The translations under genes were made by a program, and so were the position numbers. Below, in pieces: positions 1 through 7,621 of a stretch of DNA of 64,000 nt. Source of the stretch: Lachnospiraceae bacterium (GTDB lineage Bacteria; Bacillota; Clostridia; Lachnospirales; Lachnospiraceae). The stretch's first letter is position 1; each line of letters opens with the position of its first letter. The stretch spans positions 41,512 through 105,511 of the forward strand of contig CAJTEM010000019.1 of NCBI GenBank assembly GCA_910575255.1, in the 5' to 3' direction. The notes under the pieces are model-generated. The model had not been told where the DNA came from and did no database searches. It saw only the letters and a list, made by a program, of their open reading frames with translations.

Positions 1-387
1 ACGAATGTGATTCCCTTCTTCGGTCCATTTATCGGGGCGATTCCCAGTGCCTTTTTGATTCTTTTGGTCAGTCCGATCAAATGCTTCTGGTTTCTGGGAT
101 TTATCCTGCTGCTGCAGCAGTTTGACGGCAATATTCTGGGACCAAAGATCCTGGGCAATTCCACCGGCCTGTCGAGCTTTTGGGTACTGTTTTCCATTCT
201 GCTGTTCGGCGGTCTGTTCGGCTTTGTCGGCATGATTATCGGGGTGCCTACATTTGCGGTATTTTACAAGTTGGTGCGGGAGCTGGTAACCTGGCTGCTA
301 AAAAGGCGGCAGCTTTCGGCGGATATTGAGCATTATGGAAGGCTGGATTATATCGATGAGGAGAGCAAAACCTATATTGAAAAATAA
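1..387 (+). CDS. AI-2E family transporter, C-terminal part (cut by window edge)
   Basis: The reading frame is open from the first base, so the gene begins outside the window and only about the last 128 residues are visible. They contain strongly hydrophobic segments and the pattern PFFGPFIGAIPS followed by QQFDGNILGPKILG, which is characteristic of the AI-2E/PerM (YdgG, TqsA) family of eight-helix membrane proteins. Members are poorly characterised permeases, some exporting autoinducer-2 or ions, so the substrate cannot be inferred. The tail after the last helix is charged and ends at a TAA. It overlaps the start of the next gene, which suggests translational coupling. Confidence 0.85.
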   Translation, partial: TNVIPFFGPFIGAIPSAFLILLVSPIKCFWFLGFILLLQQFDGNILGPKILGNSTGLSSFWVLFSILLFGGLFGFVGMIIGVPTFAVFYKLVRELVTWLLKRRQLSADIEHYGRLDYIDEESKTYIEK

Positions 388-2659
388 AAGACATCCGATC
401 AGAAAGAAGGCATTGATCTGCTGGATGGTGATGATTCCGTTGCTGGTGACGGTGCTGATCGTGATTATTATCCGGCACGAGAAGGAAGGGGAAGGCATTC
501 CCCGGGCACTGGCGGCGAAGTCCGTGGTTCTGGCATTGCAGTCGCCTGAGGAGCTGGCAGAGTGGCAAGATGGTTATAAGGCGTCCCATTTCCCTGTCAA
601 ATCCCTGGAGGAATGGTATGTCCCTTACATGGACTATCTGTATGAATACGGTTTTCTGTCCGAAGAGGAGACTCCGGCGGATTCCGGGACAGCAGAGGAA
701 ATGCTGACCTATCAGGAGGCATCTCGGATCGCCATGACATTTTCCCCGAAGCTGGGAGAACGGATTGCCGTGAACAAGAAAAACCGGAATCAGCCGTATC
801 CGGAGGAGCTCTGGTGGCTGTTCTATGATTCTCTTTTGCATTCCTTAGAACCGGCAAAGAAGGTGGAGAAAAAAAGCATCTGCGTCTATGGTACATTGGA
901 GAATGTACCGGGAACTCCGTCCTGGGTGGCGCACACCAGCATGGGAGAGGCAGGATTTGCCGGACTGGCTCTGGATCCTTATATTGATCATGAGCTGGAG
1001 GTCTATGTGCGGGGCAATGAGATTATCCATGTGCTGACAGATAAGGGGCAGGAGGTCACTTATCGCAATGTGTGGCTGATTGACGGAGACGAGGAAGGAC
1101 TGCAGGTGTATGTGGGAGACATTGAGCGGCGGATCCCTTTTGCCGGAAAGTCTAAGAAGGTAGAGGAGTACATACATAATCTGGCGGATATTCGACTGGA
1201 GAACGGCAAGGTGACGAAGGTCTCGGTGAAAAAGGAACGGCTGACAGGGAAACTGCTTTCCGTGCGGGAGGATGCCGTGGAGATCGAGGGATACGGTCTC
1301 GTGCCGCTGGATGAGGAATATAAGGTATTAAAAACGTATGGCGGATTGGAACGTCTGACACTGGAGGATTTGCTGATCGGTTATGAGATTCAGGAATTTG
1401 TGCCGGCGAACGGCAAGATCAGCGCAGTGCTGGTTGTGAGGGAGTTTGATGCTGAGACGATCCGGGTTCTGCTGATGACGGATAATTTTCAGGAGATTTA
1501 TCATGATCAGGTGATATTGGATTGTGCATCCCCGCTCGTTGTTTCCTGGCAGGATCAGGAGCTTACTTTGGAAGCCGGGGAAGAGCTAACCATTCTTCCG
1601 GGAGATAAGAGGCTTGCAGGGGGACGTATGACGGTTACGGCCGGGGAGGGGGAAGAGATTCGGGTCCGCTCTCTGAAGCGCTCCGGAGAGATGCCTTCCT
1701 ATGGGGGGAGGCTGGAGATTGTGGATTCCGGGGAGGGGCTGGTGCTGATCAATGAGCTTTATTTAGAGGATTATCTGAAAAAGGTGATTCCCAGCGAGAT
1801 GCCGCCTGCCTATGAAAAAGAGGCGCTGAAGGCGCAGGCAGTTTGTGCCAGAACTTATGCCTATATGCAGATTCAGAGTAATACCTACCGTGAGTATGGC
1901 GCCCATGTGGATGACAGTACGAATTTTCAGGTGTATAACAATATGGGTACGGATGCCCGAACCGCGGCAGCGGTGGAGGAGACGTATGGAAAGATGCTGC
2001 TCTATGAGGGCAGTCCGATTACCACCTATTATTTTTCCACCTCCTGTGGGACAACAGCAGACAGCAGTGTGTGGGGAAGCGATCCGGAACTGACTCCTTA
2101 TCTGAAGAGGGTGACATTGCAGCCGGGCCGGCGAACCGTGAATCTGAGCTCGAACGATGATTTTGCGGCATTTATCAAAAGAATGGATTATCCGGCCTAT
2201 GATTCTTCCTTTCCTTTTTATCGTTGGAATGTGACGGTAGGAGCAGACGTTCTTACAGCGAATATCGGAGGGGTAGGGAATGTGGAAGCTTTGCAGGTTA
2301 CAGAGCGGGGAGCCAGCGGCGTGGCACAGTCTTTGCTGGTGAAAGGAAGCGACGGGGAGAAGGTTATATCCGGACAGGATCGGATCCGGGCGGCCTTAGG
2401 AGATGAAAGTCTGACGATTCACCGCAAGGACGGAGGGACGACAACCGGCTGGACTTCTCTTCCCAGTGGATTTCTCACGATCGAAGCAGCAGGAAAGGAC
2501 AGCAACGGGGTGCAGCTTTTCCGGATCTATGGCGGCGGCTACGGACATGGGGTGGGAATGAGCCAGAACGGAGCCCAGGGGATGGCAAAGGAAGGGATGG
2601 GCTATGAGGAAATCCTTCGGTTTTTCTATGACGGGGTGACGATAGAGACACTGAAATAG
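356..2659 (+). CDS. SpoIID/LytB domain-containing membrane-anchored protein
   Basis: This protein of about 767 residues has a basic N-terminus, one membrane segment at roughly residues 18-38 (WMVMIPLLVTVLIVIIII-like) and a long extracellular part. The last third carries a SpoIID/LytB domain: LEDYLKKVIPSEMPP followed by ALKAQAVCARTYAYMQ, then CGTTADSSVWG and a terminal GYGHGVGMSQNGAQGMA block. SpoIID is a lytic transglycosylase acting in spore engulfment, and LytB-type relatives modify amidase activity. This protein is much longer than SpoIID itself, so a broader cell-wall role is possible. The middle region (about 170-450) matches nothing I can name. In-frame alternatives lie upstream (TTG at 326, ATG at 335); ATG 356 is preferred because the membrane segment then sits near the N-terminus. 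All of these overlap the preceding gene. Confidence 0.82.
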   Translation: MRRAKPILKNKRHPIRKKALICWMVMIPLLVTVLIVIIIRHEKEGEGIPRALAAKSVVLALQSPEELAEWQDGYKASHFPVKSLEEWYVPYMDYLYEYGFLSEEETPADSGTAEEMLTYQEASRIAMTFSPKLGERIAVNKKNRNQPYPEELWWLFYDSLLHSLEPAKKVEKKSICVYGTLENVPGTPSWVAHTSMGEAGFAGLALDPYIDHELEVYVRGNEIIHVLTDKGQEVTYRNVWLIDGDEEGLQVYVGDIERRIPFAGKSKKVEEYIHNLADIRLENGKVTKVSVKKERLTGKLLSVREDAVEIEGYGLVPLDEEYKVLKTYGGLERLTLEDLLIGYEIQEFVPANGKISAVLVVREFDAETIRVLLMTDNFQEIYHDQVILDCASPLVVSWQDQELTLEAGEELTILPGDKRLAGGRMTVTAGEGEEIRVRSLKRSGEMPSYGGRLEIVDSGEGLVLINELYLEDYLKKVIPSEMPPAYEKEALKAQAVCARTYAYMQIQSNTYREYGAHVDDSTNFQVYNNMGTDARTAAAVEETYGKMLLYEGSPITTYYFSTSCGTTADSSVWGSDPELTPYLKRVTLQPGRRTVNLSSNDDFAAFIKRMDYPAYDSSFPFYRWNVTVGADVLTANIGGVGNVEALQVTERGASGVAQSLLVKGSDGEKVISGQDRIRAALGDESLTIHRKDGGTTTGWTSLPSGFLTIEAAGKDSNGVQLFRIYGGGYGHGVGMSQNGAQGMAKEGMGYEEILRFFYDGVTIETLK

Positions 2660-2735
2660 AGAAAAAGGAAGGAATGAATGAAGACCGTTTCTGTTTCAGA
2701 GAGGCAAAGAAGGCGGCACGAAAGAAAGATGCACG

Positions 2736-2799
2736 AAAAAACCGGCTCCGATACGCCATTGCATCGGAGCCGGTCAAAAAGGGGAGGATAAGTATTTCT
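2736..2799 (-). ncRNA. Left copy of repeated 33-nt block plus terminator (candidate small RNA)
   Basis: Read on the minus strand, 2799 to 2767 is identical over 33 nt to 6125-6157 on the plus strand. The block contains ACTTATCCTCCCCTTTTT and is followed by a 12-bp hairpin (2741-2752 with 2763-2774) and a run of six T on the minus strand. That is the form of a short RNA with a C-rich, anti-Shine-Dalgarno-like stretch ending in an intrinsic terminator. A TGTATAAA element at 2865-2858 (minus) could serve as -10. It may instead be only a terminator with a repeated lead-in, or a recombination site. There is no direct evidence of transcription. Confidence 0.35.
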
Positions 2800-2883
2800 A
2801 CTCTTCTATTATGAAAAAGAGCATCGATACATTTTCATTATCACCATCCTTCTTTGTTTTATACATCTTATTTTAAATTTTAT

Positions 2884-2912
2884 TTTTCTCTCGAGGAAAT
2901 ATATGGTAAAAT
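2884..2912 (+). promoter_or_regulatory. Candidate extended -10 promoter for the WXG100-like operon
   Basis: TGGTAAAAT at 2904-2912 matches the extended -10 form seen before several other genes here. The region 17 nt upstream (TTTTCT, about 2884-2889) is a poor -35. A second extended -10, TGGTATAAT, lies at 3017-3025, so the operon may start from either site. Confidence 0.35.
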
Positions 2913-2922
2913 GTCGCCAGAC

Positions 2923-3025
2923 ATTATACCCGCGCCGGTTCGGTGTCACGCGAAGCGGGACAAAATACCGGGCCGAACCGTGCGCATCCCCCGGAGGGCA
3001 GCATGTTCGCAGGACATGGTATAAT
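2923..3025 (+). promoter_or_regulatory. Strongly structured leader upstream of the WXG100-like operon
   Basis: Several nested complementary segments are visible. ATTATACC (2923-2930) pairs with GGTATAAT (3018-3025). GCGC and GGTTCGG (2932-2935, 2937-2943) pair with CCGAACC and GCGC (2973-2979, 2982-2985). A small hairpin is closed by TGTC/GACA (2944-2947, 2959-2962) around CGC-GAA-GCG, and ATGT/ACAT (3003-3006, 3014-3017) can form another. This resembles a multi-branched regulatory RNA, but it does not match a riboswitch consensus I recognise. The outer pair overlaps the extended -10 at 3017-3025, so part of the symmetry could be fortuitous. Confidence 0.3.
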
Positions 3026-3091
3026 CGGAGACAAAGAGGAGAAGAGACAAATCAGGTTTGCCGCAGGCAACAGGAAAGAGGGGATGTTCAT

Positions 3092-3397
3092 TTGGAAATT
3101 CTGGTTACAACAGAGGAATTGCTGGCAAAGGCAGAGGAGATCCATAATTTTACGGGAAGGCTGAAGCAGCAGCTGGAAAGCATCGAGACAGAGGTACATA
3201 CCACATCCGGCTTCTGGAAGGGAGACGGTAATGCGGCATTTATCCGGCATTATAATAACAGCAGGGAGCAGGCGGATATCATTGTGCGGCGGTTTCAGGA
3301 GCATGTGACGGATCTGCGGGAGATGGCCGGTGTCTATGAGGCTACGGAGAAAAAGATCGTAGAGCTGACCGAGACGCTTCCTGGCGATGTACTATAG
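3092..3397 (+). CDS. WXG100-like protein 1
   Basis: The product has about 101 residues if translation starts at TTG 3092, which is preceded by the ribosome-binding site AGAGGGG. Longer in-frame starts exist but would put a very basic, non-conserved stretch in front and run into the structured leader. The protein is predicted to be two helices joined by a turn that contains FWKGDGN, a canonical W-x-G motif in the middle of a chain of about 100 residues. WXG100 proteins are dimeric substrates of type VII (ESX/Yuk) secretion. It is the first of three tandem genes of this type and lies 8 nt before the next one. No secretion ATPase is encoded nearby. Confidence 0.75.
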   Translation: MEILVTTEELLAKAEEIHNFTGRLKQQLESIETEVHTTSGFWKGDGNAAFIRHYNNSREQADIIVRRFQEHVTDLREMAGVYEATEKKIVELTETLPGDVL

Positions 3398-3405
3398 GAG
3401 GAGAG

Positions 3406-3708
3406 ATGGGCAATCTGATTGAAGCAGATACAAAGCAGATCGCGAAAGCGGCGGAAAATATGATGAAAAGCGTCACGGAGATCAAAAATGAGCTCTCGGC
3501 GTTAGCGGAGTCGATGAAGGCAATGGACAGCAAGTGGGACGGTGTTGCCAGCATTGCATTTTTAAATGAGTTCGGGCAGGACTGTGAGACTCTTTCTGAG
3601 TTTTGTGAGTTTTTAGAGCGGTATTGCGAGGATACCAAGCTGGCGATTCAGTATTATAAAAGCAACGAGGCCTCGATTAATGATACGGTTTTCTGGCTCT
3701 CTGTTTAA
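3406..3708 (+). CDS. WXG100-like protein 2
   Basis: This product of 100 residues has a WXG turn (SKWDGVASIAF, around residue 44) between two amphipathic helices, the standard WXG100 layout. Ribosome-binding site AGGAGAG precedes the ATG. It shares length and architecture with its neighbours on both sides but has different surface residues, so the three are diverged paralogues and could form heterodimers, as EsxA/EsxB do. It sits in the same operon, 8 nt after the first gene and 27 nt before the third. Secretion by a type VII system is inferred from the family and is not shown. Confidence 0.8.
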   Translation: MGNLIEADTKQIAKAAENMMKSVTEIKNELSALAESMKAMDSKWDGVASIAFLNEFGQDCETLSEFCEFLERYCEDTKLAIQYYKSNEASINDTVFWLSV

Positions 3709-3735
3709 CAAAAGGGAGAAGAGGGGATAACAGCT

Positions 3736-4041
3736 ATGGGGAAGATAGAGATTAATTTTCAGAATGCGAGAAGCAAGGCAAGGGAGCTGAATGAAGTGGC
3801 AGACCGCTTGGAAAGTCTGGCAAATACCAGCTTCCCGGAGGATATACAGAATGTCCTGAACACCTGGAAGGGAGAAAATGCCCAAATCCTGTGTGGAAAG
3901 ATGGAAAAGCTGGGGGATAAGCTCAAAAGCAATGCAAAAAAGGCGAGAAGGACAGCGAACTCTATCAATGGAATTGCGCAGAATCTGTATTATGCGGAGC
4001 AGCAGCTTCAGTCATTGATTCATAAAATACAGGGAAGATAA
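3736..4041 (+). CDS. WXG100-like protein 3
   Basis: The product has 101 residues with NTWKGENAQ at about residue 43-51, giving the W-x-G turn. It is more basic than the two upstream paralogues (KLKSNAKKARRTANS in the second helix). Its stop is 2 nt before the ATG of the lipoprotein gene, so tight co-translation is likely. ATG 3736 follows the AGAGGGG ribosome-binding region. Like its neighbours it lacks a signal peptide, as expected of WXG100 proteins exported by the type VII pathway. Confidence 0.8.
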   Translation: MGKIEINFQNARSKARELNEVADRLESLANTSFPEDIQNVLNTWKGENAQILCGKMEKLGDKLKSNAKKARRTANSINGIAQNLYYAEQQLQSLIHKIQGR

Positions 4042-4043
4042 TC

Positions 4044-4709
4044 ATGGGAATTCGAGGAATAGGCAGTTTTTTATTGGTTTTATCCATATCTGCGGCTTTT
4101 GCCGCCGGCTGCAAGGGTCAGGAAAATAAGACAGGAGAACAGGAAACCGTGAAAAAATATGAACAGGCAAAGAGCCCGGAGGATATCAAAGAGCAGGCAT
4201 TGGACTACCTGGACGGGCTTTATGAAGATACGTTTACAGTACAGTCAGCGACAGCAATAAGCTGGGCGGAGAATTATGAGACGATTACCGTAGCCTCAGA
4301 AAGATTTTCCGGAAGGACGTTTCAGGTTCGGAGGATTCATGGGGATAAGGATATTATTTTTAAGGATAATTATTTTACCTTAACGATGGTAGCCGATGCA
4401 GAGAAATATGTGAAGGAATTGACAGAAGAAGCCTCTTTGAATGCAGATGTGGCAGTGGAATTTACGGAGGGAGAACGTCCCGGGGAGCTGGCGGCGGATG
4501 CAGTTTTTGGGGATTATGTCAGGATGGGCGGCTCTCCGTTCTGCTATCTTACGCTGACGACGATGAAGGAACCGCAAAAAGAGGAACGTCTGGCATTCTT
4601 GGAGCTTCTTGCCGGGGAAAAATTTCAGTGCAATGTGGTATTCCGGTATGGGACATCCTCCTGGCGATACGGGGTGGACAGCGATTATGATATACGGGAT
4701 TATAACTAA
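4044..4709 (+). CDS. Putative lipoprotein of the WXG100 cassette
   Basis: The 221-residue product begins with a short signal peptide ending in a lipobox (SAAFAAGC, Cys at about residue 23), followed by a polar Lys/Glu/Gln-rich linker. It should be anchored to the outer face of the membrane. The remainder (about residues 45-221) looks like a small mixed alpha/beta domain, and I do not recognise a named family. Its position between secreted-type WXG100 proteins and a hydrolase suggests a surface accessory or an immunity/anchoring role for the hydrolase, but this is inference from gene order only. Confidence 0.7.
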   Translation: MGIRGIGSFLLVLSISAAFAAGCKGQENKTGEQETVKKYEQAKSPEDIKEQALDYLDGLYEDTFTVQSATAISWAENYETITVASERFSGRTFQVRRIHGDKDIIFKDNYFTLTMVADAEKYVKELTEEASLNADVAVEFTEGERPGELAADAVFGDYVRMGGSPFCYLTLTTMKEPQKEERLAFLELLAGEKFQCNVVFRYGTSSWRYGVDSDYDIRDYN

Positions 4710-4721
4710 CAGGGGGAAATT

Positions 4722-6029
4722 ATGGCACTTTCAGACAATGAATTGATCTTGCTGGACAATCTGATCTATTATCCGGATGTTTTTGTGGAAGGAGATTCTG
4801 TTGCGCAGATTCTGGACAAAATCACTTACCAGGTGAATGAGAATCCGGAATTAAAGCCGGCAGACATGTCGGCGGATGAATGGATGGATATTGTATCGGC
4901 CATTCAGAGCAACGATAAGCTTCTGAATTATAAGGTGACCAATATCAATACTCCGTCCAAAGACATGAACACGGGTACGGTAGCATGCTTTGTGGACGAT
5001 GTCAATCATCCATCGGATGTCAATGTAGTTTTTAAAGGGACACAGAACGGATATGAATGGGATGACAATGGAGAGGGCGCCTACCTGATTGACTCAGACT
5101 GCCAGAAGGCAGCCGCCGATTATATCAACAGGCTGCCAGAAAGCTATGGGGATCACATTACGGTAACCGGACATTCTAAAGGCGGCAATAAAGCGCAGTA
5201 TGTCACTGTCACGACAGACCGGGTAGCCCGCTGTGTTTCCGAAGATGGACAGGGATTTTCCAATGAGTTCTGTGAACGGTATGCCGATGTGATTGAGGAG
5301 CGGAAGGGGAGAATCCGGAACTATTGTGCCGAGAATGATTTTGTCAATGTGATTGCGACCAGCATTGCAGGCGAAGTGATCTATATAGAGACCGGGATGC
5401 AGCTGAATCCTCTGCATTACCATAAACCGAATATCCTCCTTAATGAGAACGGGGATTTTAAAGAACGGGGGAATCAGGCCGGATGGACAAAAGGCCTGCA
5501 TAATTATCTGCAGCATGTCATTGATACTATGCCGGAACCGCAGCGCTCCTATGTGATTGACGGAGTTATGGGGCTGCTGGAGAAGGGGGAGAGCGAGGAG
5601 AGTGTATATAACCGGTTATGCAGTGTGCTGACGGCAGGAGGATACTGGCTGGCATGGATGATTGAGAGGGATGACTGGTTCGGAGAGGCTTCCGAATATC
5701 TGGCAGGTTTTATCCGGGAAGCGACGAAGCTTTTGTCACCGGCCACTTATTATGATTTGACTTATTTTTCTGTGGATGTGGGCGGGCTGTCGGTTTCTGA
5801 GGGGAATCTGCAGAGGCATCAAAAGCTATTGAAGTCCGCAGCAGAGGATATCGGGACAATCAAAAGAGGGCTGAATGGAATTTCCTACGGCGCTGTGCGG
5901 GCTTCCATGGATGTGCTGAAGTTCCAGCTGCAGCAGAGGGCAAAGGCATGCGGAAAGGTATCAAAAGCGATTGAGAGGGTATGCCGCGATTACCAGCAGA
6001 ATGAACAGCATGTGGAAGGGTTGTTTTAG
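4722..6029 (+). CDS. Mbeg1-like (DUF2974) alpha/beta-hydrolase with C-terminal WXG100-like helical hairpin
   Basis: This protein of 435 residues belongs to the Mbeg1-like/DUF2974 lipase-fold group. It has VVFKGTQNGYEW near residue 107 and a nucleophile elbow VTGHSKGGNKAQY (G-H-S-K-G, Ser near residue 152), then a conserved EDGQGF segment and ENDFVNVI, which may hold the acidic residue. After about residue 350 the character changes to about 80 residues of charged helices (LQRHQKLLKSAAEDIGTI, then a turn GISYG, then a second helix). These resemble a WXG100 or LXG-type targeting hairpin in which Trp is replaced. It is the last gene of the cassette. I infer a secreted or surface-acting esterase/lipase delivered with the WXG100 proteins. 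The substrate is unknown. Confidence 0.78.
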   Translation: MALSDNELILLDNLIYYPDVFVEGDSVAQILDKITYQVNENPELKPADMSADEWMDIVSAIQSNDKLLNYKVTNINTPSKDMNTGTVACFVDDVNHPSDVNVVFKGTQNGYEWDDNGEGAYLIDSDCQKAAADYINRLPESYGDHITVTGHSKGGNKAQYVTVTTDRVARCVSEDGQGFSNEFCERYADVIEERKGRIRNYCAENDFVNVIATSIAGEVIYIETGMQLNPLHYHKPNILLNENGDFKERGNQAGWTKGLHNYLQHVIDTMPEPQRSYVIDGVMGLLEKGESEESVYNRLCSVLTAGGYWLAWMIERDDWFGEASEYLAGFIREATKLLSPATYYDLTYFSVDVGGLSVSEGNLQRHQKLLKSAAEDIGTIKRGLNGISYGAVRASMDVLKFQLQQRAKACGKVSKAIERVCRDYQQNEQHVEGLF

Positions 6030-6124
6030 CGGCTGGGAGCGGAAAAACAGGATGTAAAATTTTTCGGATATTTATGTATAAGATCCCACAAAAGGGGAAG
6101 AATGAGATTAGTACCAAAGAAAAG

Positions 6125-6191
6125 AGAAATACTTATCCTCCCCTTTTTGACCGGCTCGTCTGTCCAGGAGACAGGCGGGCCGGATTTTTTT
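6125..6191 (+). ncRNA. Right copy of repeated 33-nt block plus terminator (candidate small RNA)
   Basis: Positions 6125-6157 are the exact inverted copy of 2767-2799. A GC-rich stem (6151-6164 with 6170-6183, two G-U pairs) and seven T follow, so the block ends in a strong intrinsic terminator. AAAAGGGGA at 6090-6098 can pair with TCCCCTTTT at 6139-6147, which would mask the C-rich core in an RNA starting near 6089. TGTATAAG at 6075-6082 is a possible -10. The terminator also closes the hydrolase operon. Confidence 0.38.
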
Positions 6192-6290
6192 GTATCATGG
6201 GAAAGTGCGTCCTATGATACAAAAACGATCCGGGGGATGTGCACTCCGCGCAAAAGAAGATGGCTGCTACCGCAGCCGCGCTCCGGCGCG

Positions 6291-6316
6291 AGAGTCCGGT
6301 GAGCCGGACTCTTTGT
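6291..6316 (+). terminator. Second hairpin terminator upstream of the glycosyltransferase
   Basis: AGAGTCCGG (6291-6299) pairs with CCGGACTCT (6304-6312) and is followed by TTGTTG. The T tract is weak. Between 6192 and 6437 I see no gene. CATAACATA at 6401-6409 fits a sigma-K -10 (CATAnnnTA), but no matching -35 is evident. Confidence 0.45.
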
Positions 6317-6437
6317 TGTGCAGTTTCCATAGAGAAATATGCAGTTAAGTCAGTATGCGGGCCGGGAAAAGAACAGCAGTATCAGGCCAGCATTTTTCCT
6401 CATAACATAATAAAAAGGCATGTCAGGAGAGGACATT

Positions 6438-7544
6438 TTGAGTACGATCAGTTTGTGTATGATTGTAAAAGATGAGGAGAAGGTATTGGAACGCTGTCTG
6501 GATTCGGTGAAAAAATGTGTGGATGAAATCATTATTATTGATACAGGCTCTCGGGACAGAACCAGGGAGATTGCAAAGAGATATACAGAAAAGGTTTATG
6601 AATTTGTCTGGCAGGATGATTTTGCTGCTGCCAGGAATGAAGCGTTTTCCAGAGCGGAAATGGACTACTGCATGTGGCTGGATGCGGATGATGTGGTGAC
6701 AAAAGAGAATCGGGAAAAGCTGGCAGCGCTGAAGGAAGGGCTGGACGGGGATACCGATATGGTAATGATGAAATATGCGGTTTCTGAGGATGCTGATGGG
6801 AGGGTGCTGTTTTCCTATTATCGGGAACGCCTGATTCGAAATGGAAGAGGATTTCTGTGGGAGGGACGTGTTCATGAAGCGATTGTGCCGTCCGGAAAGA
6901 TCCTGTACTCGGATATTGTGATTACCCATCGTAAGATGGAGGCAGGAGACGGAGAACGGAATCTGAGAATTTATGAGAGAATGCTTCAGGAAGGAGAGGC
7001 GCTGTCAGGAAGGAGCCTTTTTTATTATGGCAGAGAGCTGATGGCTCACAGGCGGTATCCAGATGCCGTGAGGGTTCTGGAAGAATTCCTGGACGGAGAT
7101 GGGTGGGCAGAGAATAAGATCGAGGCATGCCTGAATCTGGCAGATTGCTTTTTTGCATCAGGTCAGCAAAATGAAGGAGCCAGGGCATTACTTCGGAGCT
7201 TTTTATACGGGAATCCCAGAGGAGAGGCCTGTTTTCGGCTGGGAAGGTATTTTCAGGAACAAAATCGCTGGAAGCAGGCGATATTTTGGTACGAAACCGC
7301 ATTGGAGGCAAAGCCGGAAGCAGAAAATGGAGGATTTATCCGATGGGATTATTATGGATATCTGCCAGAGATTAATCTTTGTGTATGCTATGACCGGCTG
7401 GGGGATACAAAAAGGGCATATGAATATCACTTAAGAGCCAGACAGCACCGGCCGGAAGCCCAGGAGGTCCGGTGGAACGAAGAATATTTTCAGAAAAAAG
7501 GAATGGACGAACCAATTGAAACGGCGGGACATATGATACAGTAA
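6438..7544 (+). CDS. Family 2 glycosyltransferase with C-terminal TPR-like repeats
   Basis: The TTG at 6438 is preferred over ATG 6420 because AGGAGAGG lies 7 nt before it. The product then has 368 residues beginning [14 protein letters not shown]. It has a GT-A fold nucleotide-sugar site: [18 protein letters not shown] at the start, [11 protein letters not shown], and WLDADD carrying the metal-binding DxD. The second half is a helical repeat region (about residues 180-360) with TPR-like pairs such as [21 protein letters not shown]. Enzymes with this architecture glycosylate proteins or peptides. The gene is followed 77 nt downstream by a collagen-like protein rich in Gly-x-Thr, a plausible O-glycosylation substrate as for BclA-type spore proteins. 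Confidence 0.85.
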   Translation: MSTISLCMIVKDEEKVLERCLDSVKKCVDEIIIIDTGSRDRTREIAKRYTEKVYEFVWQDDFAAARNEAFSRAEMDYCMWLDADDVVTKENREKLAALKEGLDGDTDMVMMKYAVSEDADGRVLFSYYRERLIRNGRGFLWEGRVHEAIVPSGKILYSDIVITHRKMEAGDGERNLRIYERMLQEGEALSGRSLFYYGRELMAHRRYPDAVRVLEEFLDGDGWAENKIEACLNLADCFFASGQQNEGARALLRSFLYGNPRGEACFRLGRYFQEQNRWKQAIFWYETALEAKPEAENGGFIRWDYYGYLPEINLCVCYDRLGDTKRAYEYHLRARQHRPEAQEVRWNEEYFQKKGMDEPIETAGHMIQ

Positions 7545-7621
7545 ACCGGCGGAGAGAGAACAGGCAGAAATGATCGCCTGTTTGGAAAACCGACGGGGAG
7601 ATGAAAAGAAGGAGTGAGCAT

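Noticed and set aside
2923..3025. c-di-GMP-I riboswitch
   Set aside because: Segments such as GGGACAAAATACCGGGCC look slightly similar, but the conserved core and tetraloop/receptor pattern are not present.
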